A stretch of DNA of 64,000 nucleotides from Oreocharis arfaki (lineage: Eukaryota > Chordata > Aves > Passeriformes > Paramythiidae). Below, one piece after another: positions 14,123-26,100 of the stretch. The stretch covers positions 216,067-280,066 of the forward strand of contig VZRR01007714.1 in assembly GCA_013398015.1 (NCBI GenBank). Reading direction: 5' to 3'. The position numbers and the translations under genes are program-made. The notes under the pieces were generated by a model that had not been told where the DNA came from, searched no databases, and saw only the letters and a list, made by a program, of their open reading frames with translations. Each line of letters starts with the position of its first letter. Positions within the stretch are counted from its first letter, which is position 1.

Positions 14123-14139
14123 AAAAAAAAAAAAAAAAA
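14123..14139. repeat. Poly-A homopolymer, 17 bp
   Basis: Seventeen consecutive A, then G and an A-rich stretch 'aaaaggaaaaacacaaaacc'. No retroposed sequence was recognised directly upstream, so it may be a simple repeat. Confidence 0.85.
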
Positions 14140-16907
14140 GAAAAGGAAAAACACAAAACCAACCGCTTCCAGCCTCCCCACAAAAAACTGATGTGGTTGT
14201 GCCTCATCCTTCAGCAAGTAGAGAAGAAAGGCTCATCTCCACAGCCTTGGGAACTTCACTTCAGCTGTAAGAGGAGAGAAATGGTCTGGATTCCACTAAA
14301 TCCTGTATAGCTAAGGTAGAACAGGAATTCTTACCTTGATTCTGTTCATAATGAAATGGAACTTGCACTGACTAGCACTAAAATGTTATCAACAGTCATG
14401 AAACAGCAGTCTGTTCCCCCACTCCTTCCAAGTTTGGTCACTGATGAAGATTACCAGGAAGCTGTCTCCTCCACTGACAGCAATTTACCTGTTATCTTTA
14501 TCAGCAGCCTACTGGTTGAAGCACCGCTGACAGTCCATTTTGGTCAGCAATGCAACTTCACAGCCCAAGTGATCTCTTGGGCACTTGGGCATCTCCACAA
14601 TACCGTTTCTACATGTCCCCCTCTCTTATATGTAGAGAATCTAAGTTTGCAAGGCCATTTCAGAGAGACAACGCCCAGTGCAAAAGGTTAACAAAGTCAG
14701 AACACACATCTGCCTAAAATCCCATGTTGAAACATATTCATAAAGGGAGAGGAAACAGACTCTGATGCTGAAAAGAAATGCATAAATCAGATGTGGAATT
14801 ATAACATCCATCTAGCAGAAGAGCATAACAGCAGCACCAAAACAAAACTAGTATTTATTACTAAGTTCCACTGGCTATGGCAGTACCTTTTAATTTAATT
14901 CTCAGTAAGAACTAGTGAGTAATCAGCACTAGGTCTTAAAAGTCACTCGTGCTCTGATAAATATAAAGGCCAGAAGGCAAAAGCATCCAGAAATCAGCAG
15001 TTCTGTCACCTACACTTCTGTCAGCACTTCCTTATCAACTGGAAATATTTGAAACTGTAAAATAGAAAAATGTCAGTTTTAAAAGAATGCAAATTAGACA
15101 ACTTAAGCAAAGTAAGACAAAAAATGTATCATGAGCCAACTGCTAGATACTGAATAATTCTCAGAAATTGCAATGCACCAACCCTGAAGACAACAAAACC
15201 CATTTTAAATCACAACCAGTGTATGTAGCTCTGTTTAAGAAAGTATTCAGACACCTTTTGATTAACAACACTATTATTTAACTGTTTCATAGGAATCTTA
15301 AAATAGCTCACCCTCTCTTAGAGCAAGCTGAAAGGATAATACTGTAGCCTAACCTTCCTACACAAAAGAAGCCTATACTTCATTTTAGGTTATTTTACTA
15401 CTACTGTATTATCTACTGCAACTCTGATGTCTCTCATTTATTTAACATTCTCCAGATATGCATTAAAAAGGAAATCTGGGAGTTTACAGTGAATATCATT
15501 TCAGCATTGACTAATCTCTCAGCATACAACAACTGTGACAAGTCAGTCCTACTTTCAAACTTTGAAGAGATTTTTAATGACTGAAGAAGCAATGAAACTT
15601 CCAAGAAGTTCAGTAGAAACATGACAACTTATACAAGAGAAAAAAAATTAAAACCCTAGAAACAAGACATTGTAGTGGAAGGGAAAAAGCAATAATTGAA
15701 TTTTCTAAAGAGGTGAGAAAATTGACATGTAGGCAGGTTTAAATCACAGAGGAAATAAAGTAAATATCAAATGAGGAAAGCTGACTCCTGCATCCCAGTG
15801 GAAATGCCTTAAATTAAAGCACAGAGATGCAAGAGTGAAACACTTACAACAGTAACCTTTTGAGATCAGGTCTGCATAGCAAAACTATTTGCAAAGGATA
15901 ACTAAACCCTCATCCTGTTTCGTCCTGTGTACGTGGTTCAGAATTAAAGGCTGGTATTGAGACAATTCCTTCTCCGGATGTTCTCGTAGTCTGAACAGCA
16001 GGAATCTAATGCAGTCATTCATGAACATGAAGAGCTAGACTGAAAATTGATTATCTTAGCATGAAAAATGTTCCCAAAAACTTCCATTAGATATGTTATT
16101 AAATTATCAGATCAAATATGTAAGGACATAACCATAACAGTAAATATAATATACTATGAAGTCTAGCATTTTTCCTTTTAATGGGACCTTGGAAACATGT
16201 CAAATATATCCCATATATTATTCATCAAATTGACACCTTGTCTGGCTGGCAGTTTTATACTTTTCAGTGTATATTAAGAGTATGTATTTCTAACAACTGT
16301 TTAAAAAGAAAAAGTCTTGTCAGGTGTGCATTGATGAAAACAACTACCACCTAAATATTTACTCCTGCTTACAGCAGAGGTAGTGGAAAACAGCATTACC
16401 TCTAGACCATGCTGTCCCATAACAGTGCATCAAAGACAGAAAAGACAAAGAGCACCAGAAGTTGAGGGATTTTAATGAGAATTTGCCAATTTGTCAAAAC
16501 CAGACCATTATGTAGAGAACTGAATGACTTCAATAAAATTATAGCAGAATTCAAAAGCAGATCTTCAGTGGAAGCTAAGAACCAGCTTCTCACCACGAAG
16601 TTTCCCTGGTTTTCTGTCAGCACATTTACCCACTTAGCCAGCAACCTGCTGAAGGCTAAAACATAGAAATTAGCCCAGCCTGAAACATTCAGGTCTTCCA
16701 TTTACCATCTCTTCACACCGTGTATCAAGCATAAGACTGAATAACTTAAATGTCACGACTTTGCAATTAAAAATGCCTAATGTATAATACTTCCAAAATG
16801 AACGAAGTTCTTCATTGATTTCTCACATTATCCATCAGGCTAGATTTAAGTTGAATCAGTCCACTGGAAACCTTTTCCAAATTGAAAATCATCATACATT
16901 ATTACAG

Positions 16908-16958
16908 TTTCATTGGCTAAAATGGCTAAAATAGCTGGTTTCATTGGCTAAAATGGCT
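16908..16958. repeat. Local direct repeat, 20-bp unit at 31-bp spacing
   Basis: The unit 'tttcattggctaaaatggct' occurs at 16908-16927 and again, identical, at 16939-16958. The spacer contains a further partial 'aaaatagct' copy. Confidence 0.85.
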
Positions 16959-17119
16959 GGGAGCAGCATCAGCATTTCACTTAGCAAATAACTGCTATTA
17001 GGGTCTTATGTACAGAGACATCATAATAGAAACATAGGCAATAGGTAATAAAACACTATCCAAAATTAAGAGATCATACAGTTTTTCTATAACTTTACAA
17101 TCCAATATAACTTGGTATT

Positions 17120-17144
17120 TTGGTCTTCTGTATTGGAAGACCAA
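17120..17144. repeat. Short inverted repeat (9-bp stem, 7-nt loop)
   Basis: TTGGTCTTC (17120-17128) and GAAGACCAA (17136-17144) are perfect reverse complements around TGTATTG. Beyond them one mismatch is followed by two further pairs. It is too short for a microRNA precursor. Confidence 0.8.
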
Positions 17145-18925
17145 TATTGTGTTACTCCTGGTCTTAAGTAATGCTTACTTTTATCTGCAAAGGTGGGTAA
17201 ACTCTTCCATTTATTCGGAAGCAAGGATGACTGTCTCAAGGCATAAATTGAAACAGTTCTCTAACTGCCAAGATCAGTGCCGGAAATTTAAGATGTTATC
17301 TTAAGATTTTCTGAAAAACCACCAACAGATATATTTGGGAGACTGAGGCAAAAAAGATGTAAAGTTCATCCACCTTCTTTCTGATCAGTGTAGGAACGTT
17401 ACAGTTCAACAGTGAAAAGATCACCATTTGGGAATTAGCAGATAAGAAGAGAAAAATTGCCAGGCACTCTAGACATCAGTTTCTGTTACCCGCAATTGAA
17501 AAGCTTTTATCTCATTCTTTGTTGCAGTCGAAAGAGGTGATTGCTTCTCATGCTCACTAACAGCAGAGTGGGTCCAGGAACACATTAAATTGAAGCCTTT
17601 ATTTTTTTCCTGGTCATAGATGTTTAAAAGCAAAGAGTTTACAGTTGCCTGTTCACGCATTCTATGTGTATTTCAGAACCTAGTCTTGTAATGAACATTA
17701 CATGTACTAGGTTTTCACGCACAAGATTTTCCATTAGAAGAAAGGAATTTTGATCACAGTCCACTGCAAGAGATGAAAAATAATGGAACAGTTTTTTCAG
17801 CGATAGAATTTTAGTTCACAAATAACAACATGCATCCTTTCTATTAAACACTGAATTCATCCAGCCCTACCATGACATTCACAGGCATAACAGCAGTAAG
17901 AATGCACAGTAAGATCTCAAATAATACTGCTATTTCCTTCTTAAACACTGTACAGACACGAAACCCAAAGCTTAGACATGGAACACATTAATCTAGAAAT
18001 CTAAACAATCTTAAAAATAGGAAGATATTAAAAGCATAAGAAAGTAACCCCTTCAAAAAATCTTTTCAGGGACTAGAATGGAATAAGTGCTTCTGGAAGT
18101 TGAAAAAAAAAGTAGTTCTCAAGGACGTGTGGTAAACTATCATTTATCATTCTCTCTAAATGTGTGATATAGATGTATGGTTAATAACACATTTTACTCT
18201 CAATGGTATACAAACTAGGATCTGAAAGCAATACAGTCATTTATAAAACCAGCATATGTCCTTGTACCATGTGGGAAGAAACATCCTCTCAAAACTTCAT
18301 TTTGGCTTTATTTCATATAAAAATGTGAGAAAAGCACAAAAATCCACCAGTTATTGATAATCACAGATGAATTCATGGATTCGCAAACTATAAGTCCCGT
18401 GAATTTCCCAAGGAATGTTATTTTACTATTTATTAATTTTTTAAGAACTCCAATTCCTGGATAGTTTATTCCAGTAAGATATTTCAGAAATTCTACTGAT
18501 AAATATTGTCATGGAAAAAAACGTAATTTTTATTTATGTGCTGTGTGTGACTCAAGTAATGGAACAATTCTACTGTTTGCTTAAAAGTGCATTTCAGTGT
18601 AATAAATATTAATATATATATAGAGAGTCCTAATTTTCAGAATTATTTCTCCCAAAAACTTTATAAACAATGAGAAATCATTGCACCACAGGTGTGTACT
18701 CATTGCATTTACAGGTAACTAATTAAAAGCCAAGGAAGCCTAAAGAAGCGTGCTGTAACGCTAAAGTTCCATTTTCGCTGCAATGATCTTCAACCAATAA
18801 ATATCACCATATTGACTCTGTAGCATGTAAGTAGGATATAACAAATTATGATGGTTAGGGATCCACCAAGGGCTGTAATCCAGCAGCAGCATTTACCCCT
18901 TTGGCATGAAAGCCCAACTGCACCG

Positions 18926-19063
18926 GAAGCAGGACTTCCATCCTTGGAGATGGCCAAAACCAGTCTGGACATGGTCAGGGGCAAACAGCTCTTGGTGGCC
19001 CTGAGCTTGGAACAGTTGCTCTTCAGAGATCCCTTCCAACCTCAACTATTGTGAGATTCTGTT
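18926..19063 (+). mobile_element. CR1 LINE 3'-end fragment
   Basis: The segment from 'ttccatccttggagatggcc' through 'aaaaccagtctggacatggt' to 'agatcccttccaacctcaac' and the end 'gtgagattctgtt' is the 3' end of a CR1 subfamily with a TTCTGTG-type tail. It covers only the last few ORF2 codons and the short 3' UTR. The 5' limit is uncertain: about 80 bp upstream (from 18845) could be part of it but does not match what I know of the family. Plus orientation. Confidence 0.85.
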
Positions 19064-20607
19064 AAAATGGGAGCTGTAAACCCTTCTTGTTAAAGCATGG
19101 TGAAACATGCAGCTGTTACTACCAGAAATTGGTACCTCACTTTATGTGGCACTTCAAAAATGAGAACTTGGGCCACGCTCTTCTCATTCATTACCTGTGA
19201 CTACCCAGTGTGCCCCAGCTGCCTGTGTGCAATCCAACCCAGGATCCAGCAAACACTTGGGGATATGCTTACCTTCAGGTACATAAATAGTCCAGCACAT
19301 TCAACCAGCACTTTCATATGCCTGAAGGCAAATACACCCTTTCATTTATTTTAGATAAATGCCTTTAGAGCAGTATGGTGCTTAGGATTTATGATTTACT
19401 AGAGTTTATTACTCTTGTGAGCAGTATCTGCATTTTGAATTTAGAACCTGTCATGTTAAAATAACACAAAACCAGTGAGAAGAAATCACACACCTACTAT
19501 GAGTGATTCCAAACTCAGCACATGATGTCAAGAGTAAATTTGTGGAAATGATTAGTGATTTACTTGCCATTTATAATTTACTTGAGATTTTTTCTCCTTT
19601 TTTACTTACTAATGAAATGTCTATGAGTAGATCACAATTTTCTCATATTTATTATTCATTACAACTATTTGCTGAATAATTTCTGCAAACAGTTCCTCTT
19701 TTGTAGCTCAATCCCAATGTGAATGTTTATTATTCAAAATTTAGTCTGTGAAACTAATTAAGCCATGTATTAGACTTTGTTCAGTGTTTGCCTGAACATT
19801 ATTCTTATAACCAGTGTGAGTTCTCCAAATAGCCTCCTCTCCAGTATGAACTTAAATTGTATCATTCTGTGAACACTCCTGTAAAGCTTCTTTGCTAAAA
19901 CATTCATAAAAAGCAAACAGCATGAAACAACTGAATTTTAAAATCTTTTCAAATATTCGAGGTTATTTTTTGTCAAGACCAACTAAGCCTACCAATAAAA
20001 GACAGTACAATGTCAGTTGCTGACCTGCTCAAATGACCGAAAAAGATCTCTTTCTTTTCCTCATAGTCAAAATAAGGAACACTGTAGTAGCAAAAGTAGA
20101 TGCCTTTTTTTTTTTTGCAAGTTCCTTGTACCCAGTTTCCAAGTATTCCAAGCACTGCTTGAAGCAATATGCCAATCATTTGTTTAATTGCTACATCATT
20201 TCAGGGTGAGTTGAAAACTGCTAGGGTTTTAGTGGGAAGAAGATGATGGAAAAAGGAAATACGCAAAAGGAAAGTGTACAATGTACACATCACACACCTC
20301 TTCCAGAGCCCTAGAGTTTTCACATAACTGACCTCCAAGTGTTTGTAGAGATTCCCATCACTTAAAGCCAAGAACTTAAAGCCTTTCACTTTGTTTTTCC
20401 GGATTTATTACAGATTTTTGAGACTTGGCATAATTTGCTCATATCTTCAGACTTCTTGCAGTCTGAAGAACCCAACAATTTTTGGAAAATCTTCATTTAG
20501 CAGCTGGGACTTTAGGGTAAACACCAGGTATTGAGAGATACGCAGTGAATACAAGAGACCTGCCATTGTTAAAAGGCAGTAGTATTGCAGAGCTCCTTCA
20601 CAAATTT
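19064..20607. other. Unique non-coding DNA, no gene seen
   Basis: No exon or repeat was recognised apart from a 12-T run at 20105-20116. The open frames are short and not protein-like. Confidence 0.5.
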
Positions 20608-20668
20608 GAGAGGGGTAAAAGATTTGCCCAACTGCACACAGCCACCCAGCAACACAGATCACAGGATG
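20608..20668 (-). mobile_element. Possible MIR-type CORE-SINE fragment
   Basis: Read on the plus strand, 'gaggggtaaaagatttgccc' followed by 'aactgcacacagccacccag' and 'caacacagatcacaggat' resembles the reverse complement of the MIR core (the part reading GAGGTTAAGTAACTTGCCCAA, then GTCACACAGC). The match is short and diverged, so chance or a related ancient SINE cannot be excluded. Confidence 0.4.
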
Positions 20669-23138
20669 CTCAGCATTGTAGATTAAAGAATTAGAACTGA
20701 AATCAGATCAAAATGATACTCACAATAACCTCTCTGCAGAGAGGTGAATTTTACACTGACTCACCCCTCAATGGTTAACTTAATCCGAACTCAAAGGCAG
20801 TAATACTGTTAATACTAGGGATGATCTGTTTCAAAATTCAGTGATTGCTAGAATTAGTAGTTCCACTGGATTCTAAAGAAATCATTCAGAATTTTTGTCT
20901 TTGGGAAATTCTTAAAAAATGTACAAATGAAAAACAATTTTTAAGAATTTTGCTCCATTTCCAGTAGCGGATACTGAAACAACTTAGCCGTATCTTCCTT
21001 TCCAGGACAGATCTCACATTTTCTCGTGGAATTGCTACTCACATTCTCTAACCAGTGTGCTTTGATCTTTGTGTTAGTGCCACTCTTGTTTACAAAATGG
21101 GAATGGTGCAGTGGGAAAAGTAGTTTAGAATGAAAAGCACCTGAAGCACAATACTGATTCAGAATAGTGGAAAAATACAGTAATTAGAATGCATTTTAAC
21201 CAGAAAAAAAGGAATGGGAGGGAAAAGCTGGAATTTTTAGCCAAAAACTATTTCGAGATATTTTTGTGTTAATTTTACACATTTTACATATTCTGAAGCC
21301 ATTACCTCTCCCCCAATAATACGAATAATTTTCCTAGGATCATTACTCTTCACATCTCCTAACACTTAATGCTTTTTTTCCAGCTGGAAATCTATGCACT
21401 GGTTACATTTCTTATAATCTCATCAGGGGTATACTGCATGTAGACAATTTTTGAGTCTTTTTCCTTCCAAGGTCTTTTTCCTTTCCTTCCTTCTCAGCTT
21501 AGGAGCTGAGATTTTCCATTTCTTATGTGTTATCTTGGTGTGGATGAAGCCACAGGCAATAGCACACACAGCATTCTCACAGGGAACTGTAATATGTTTC
21601 ATGTCATTGGGCTAGCCACAGTTAGGAAACTACAGGCTTCTAGTGAAAGCTACATTATAAACTATTCCATGCACTTTGCTGCAATTTCTGAAAATTCAAA
21701 ATTTTTACAGCCTCATTAAGGAAGCTTCTTGTCTAACATAGGTGTCTTCAACTCAATTTTGATGTCAGCTCCTGAGCCATAGCAAGGTACCACCACAGCA
21801 ACTTCACTTTAGATTGTGCTGTCATTGGGTTTAATAATCCTAACACATTTTTTAAGACACTGTGAATGCCAGTGAATCTTGCAAGGAATTTCTGAGATGC
21901 TATGAAGAGACACATCACTTTCACTACTTAAGCAAAAAAAACTTCAGTGAGTGCCTGTGTAAGATCAAGAAAAATGTTTAAAGTACTTTAATATGGTTGC
22001 CCTTTAAACTAAAAGGAAAATAACCACAATAGATTTCTAGTACAAACACAGATATTTGGTCACAAGATGTCAGACCTTACATCTCCTTTCCAAATACATT
22101 ATACAGTATGGGTACCTGATGGCCTATTAGCTTAAACTTCTTCAGGTGTATTTGCTGACCACTTCACGTCATTAAGCAGTGGAGATGAAGTACTAAAAGC
22201 GAAATACATATCCTATGATTCTTCCCTTTGTTCCTATTTATGGTTCCCTTTAGAAATATAGGAGTTAGCTGTCAAAACTGCTACTTCTGAAAGAATTCCA
22301 GTGGTCCAGTGATTTGAACCTCTTTGAGGTATGTTTTTAGCTGTGTTGCCAGGATAGGTTCATCAGGACAATCTGTATCTGTCAGCAGTTCTTCAAACAC
22401 CTTTTAGTAAGCTTGCAATAGCACTGCCATAGAGATGTACAGAAGTGACACTGATTATAGAAAGAAAATTCTACCAAGCTTACTTCCAATTGCTGGTGAA
22501 AAATACACACAGAATTCATGTGCATGCTTCACTGGAAGAAAGAAGAATAATATTTTATTTATCAGGAATCCCAGACATTTGGAACTTTCATCTTCCAGGA
22601 CAGAGTTCTTTTTCCTTGGGCTATAAAAAAACTTTTGCAACCAGTTATATGTTTTAAATTTTTCCGTCTTCTTTCCTGAACATTAAAGCAAGCTCCATGA
22701 AGTTAACAAATATTAATAATATCTAACTGGCTAACACCGCTGCATGACTATAATTGTGTGTCGCCTTGCAACACTACGTTGTCTAAATGATTTCTTTTTC
22801 CTTTTGGCAATCTACTTAATAATTCCAAACACTGCTGATGAAGGATTACTTCCAGAGAAATACTTCTTATTACAATATTGTGCAGATAATAAAAATTCTT
22901 ATTCAGATGTACTCAATATTTTGCTGAAAGACATTTAATATTAGTTCAGAACCTTTGTAGTGACAGCTGCTCAGCAGGACAAAATCTCTCCATTTGATTA
23001 GAGTCTTCGGGCAGTCTCATGGAAGTTGTTACTGAGAAAGAGTAATTAGGGTTCTCCCTCTCCTTCACCTTCAGTAATGGGTTTATCTAAATGTGCAGGA
23101 AGGCTTACTTTTAATGGTTTTAATCTACATATATACAG
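20669..23138. other. Unique non-coding DNA, no gene seen
   Basis: AT-rich, with no recognised exon, RNA gene or transposon. The overlapping plus and minus open frames around 22435-22657 are unrecognisable. Confidence 0.5.
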
Positions 23139-23191
23139 AGGGAGGTTAAAACTAGAGGTCCCTTTTAACCTGAACTATTCTATGATTTATG
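23139..23191 (+). mobile_element. Very short CR1 3'-tail remnant
   Basis: 'ggaggttaaaactagaggtc', then 'ccttttaacctgaactattc', then 'tatgatttatg' matches the last ~60 bp of CR1 (GGTTGGAACTAGATGATCTTTAAGGTCCCTTCCAACCC type), with the ATGATCTTTA part lost. The terminal ATTCTATGATT repeat is retained. Confidence 0.7.
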
Positions 23192-26100
23192 AAGGGTATG
23201 GTTATATTAATACAAAAACTGAGGAAAGATAAATACAAAACAAAACCATGAAGTTTTATAAAACTAAGTAGTTGCATAGAATTGAAAAATAGCAGAAATT
23301 CTGAATGATAGTTTCAAAGACACTGCTAGTAAAACAGTTGCTTCAGGGTGAAGTTCAGTTTGATTTGCTGACTTATTTTTCCTACCACCACCTCTATTTA
23401 GCTGTAATAAACTACAGATTATAGCACTGTGTCACGTGAAAAGGGGAGACTTCCTTTACCTTAGTGTGGGGAGATTTACTCGACTCAATTCAGAGGATGA
23501 AAGCCAGCTGTGTAGAGAATGACCTTCATGTTTGTAATCCCACTTTCCTTTGCTACAGAAATGGAAGGTCAAGGTCTTATGCTAAAGAAAGTAGAGCTGA
23601 GAACTGAATCTGCTTAAGTTCTACCACTGCTTGCTGGTAGAACCCAAGCACATGGGTGCAGTCAAAACTGCTGTGTATTCTGAGCATACAGTCTGGAACA
23701 CAAAGGCTCAGGTTTGCAGAAGTTTTAAGAATTCATAGGTACAAGTTAAGTGCCTTGACATGCTAGTATTAAAAACCTCAGCTCCGGAAAAATACTAAAA
23801 ATTGTGTTCTTTGAGAAATAAGGCAGTGATAATTCTGCATTAGTCACCCAAGCTGATCTTTGCTTTGAGGATATATTATTGTGCCATAGTACCACACTGT
23901 AAAACAGAAATAATAATAAACATTCCTTTCACAAGAGTATTATAAAAGGGAGACACTAACATTTTTAGTTTTGATGGAGCCCATCAGTCTTATGAGGAAA
24001 TCAATAGTGTCATATTTAGAGAAAGACTGGAATGCTGCAGTGAGCCAGGGAGCCACAAACTGAATGAAGCACATCTTTAAATGACGTATTTGCAAACTGT
24101 CTGTTAGATGAGTACTATCCATCTTGTGACCTGAATGAGGCAGGCAGGCAGGGAAAGAGCTGGAGAAGAATAGTGTGCTCTCACATAATTAAAGTCAGTA
24201 TCATAATACAACACATTTCAGCCCAAATACTTTAAAAGTTTGGCTAAGCTCCTAGCAACTGAATGAAAACTGTTCCAATGAGAAGTTCTGGGAACTGTAA
24301 ATATAGCCTTGTTTCCTGTCTTAGATCTAACATACTGTTATTACAAAAATCCTCAGGAAACTAATGAAACACTTTGCAAACTAACACAAGAACAATTTGG
24401 AATAGCATTCCAATGGTGGAAGATCTAATCCTTCAAAAGGCTTTGTTTATGTTGTAAGAATTTTGAGACAGGCATTCCCTTTCGAATGAGAGCTACTTAG
24501 TTATTTTCTATGCAGGAAAAAAAACAGGAATGAAAAAAGTCTTATATTGACAAGATCTGTTCATGATTTGAGTCTAGTACAATCACTCAGATTATGACCT
24601 CAGAGTCAGTGTGGTTTAATTAGTATTTAAGTGTATGTACTATAGCTGCATTTAATTACAATCCCAGATTCCTATCTATTATCTGACAGATGATTGCTAC
24701 TATTTGGCATTCAAACAGCTTCCAAAACATAGGAAACCCATTAAGAATAACAATTAGTGATACAGCATGCTGTTACACAAAACAAGCCTACAGTATGTGC
24801 TAGATCTCATAAACACACACACACAAAGACTTAGTCATCAAAGTATCGAAATATTAAAGCAAAAGAAGGCCCCAAACTAAGGTGAGTTATGTTTTGTGTT
24901 TCCTCTTTGTTTAGATTATGATCTCACATTTCAGTTCCACGGATTAGAAGCTTGTGTGGTAGTGCCCATGAGACCCTAATATCACAGAAAAATCTAAAGA
25001 ATCAGAACCTTCAGATATATGTTTCTAAGGATAAACCTGAGCACTGCATCCATACTGATATTGTACAATACACTGTATGCTGCCAGGCTTTGAAATACTG
25101 CAAAGTTATTGCAAAGTGTTATTGCCTCCATTGCTAATATTGAAGAATGTCATTAGCTCAATTGATATCCAAAACAGCCACGGTGATGTTTGCAATTAAA
25201 AAGTGATTCTGCAGTTGAGCTCTTCTTGTCTCCAACTTAATAGGATTTTGCCTTACATCCGAAAAAGGAAATAAAAAAGGACAAATACACAAGAAGCAAT
25301 CTAGTGCCCCTAAAGATCTGATAGTTACCACTTCAGGGCATGTTGATTTACCTCACCACTGAGAATTAGTTTGTTGTCTTTTTCTCCATCCGCTCATATT
25401 ATATAATCTATTTTTAATGTTGACACATTTACATTTAAAAACAACCCAGAGACACATCTTTACTTATGTATCTTGCTAAATGAGAATAAAATTCAAACTG
25501 AAATGCATCAGCTATTTCTGCTGACACCCAAAGTATGTACTCCTTTCCCTTACTTCTCTATAACTCTTTACTTGGATTTATAAATCCTGTTACTTTTTTG
25601 GAGTAGCAGACCATATTGTCACCATAATTTGTGATTCTTAAAAAATCTCACACTATTTTGTCTTAGGTTTACAGATCCTTCAATTTATTTATTTGTCTTA
25701 GGTTTACAGATCCTTCAATTAAACATGTTTACAAGCAAGCCTTAATCTCTTTTGGTCATAAATTAAAAGTGCAGTTTTAGGTGTTACGAGGCTTAGAGAT
25801 TACTTTTTTAAGGCCAAAATACCTAAAGTTATAAAAAACCCAGAATGATTAAACATCATTAACAGGAATTGACAGGAGAGTTTACAACAATAATGTGAAG
25901 AAAGTGTTAAATTACTTATACAGAAATTTCATCAGTCTCTGCTCAACTTCCTGTTTTGTCTAATAGATGAGAGATCTAGTTAAGATGATCCTAAGTCAAG
26001 AACTGGACAAATCCTGGAATGCCAGAGCATGAGAAATAGGAGTATTGTCAGTAAGGAAGCTAAGTGAGCAAAGCCCAGAGTGGGACTGCACTGCAAGTGG

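Larger units (their letters stand above)
11421..18925. other. Unique non-coding DNA, no gene seen
   Basis: AT-rich sequence without recognisable exons. It holds a 17-A run (14123-14139), a 31-bp-period local repeat (16908-16958) and a short hairpin (17120-17144). Open frames such as 14356-14691 (plus) and 16402-16701 (minus) show no known domain. Confidence 0.5.

Noticed and set aside
17120..17144. microRNA precursor
   Set aside because: The stem is only 9 bp plus weak extension, far below a typical 22-bp arm duplex.
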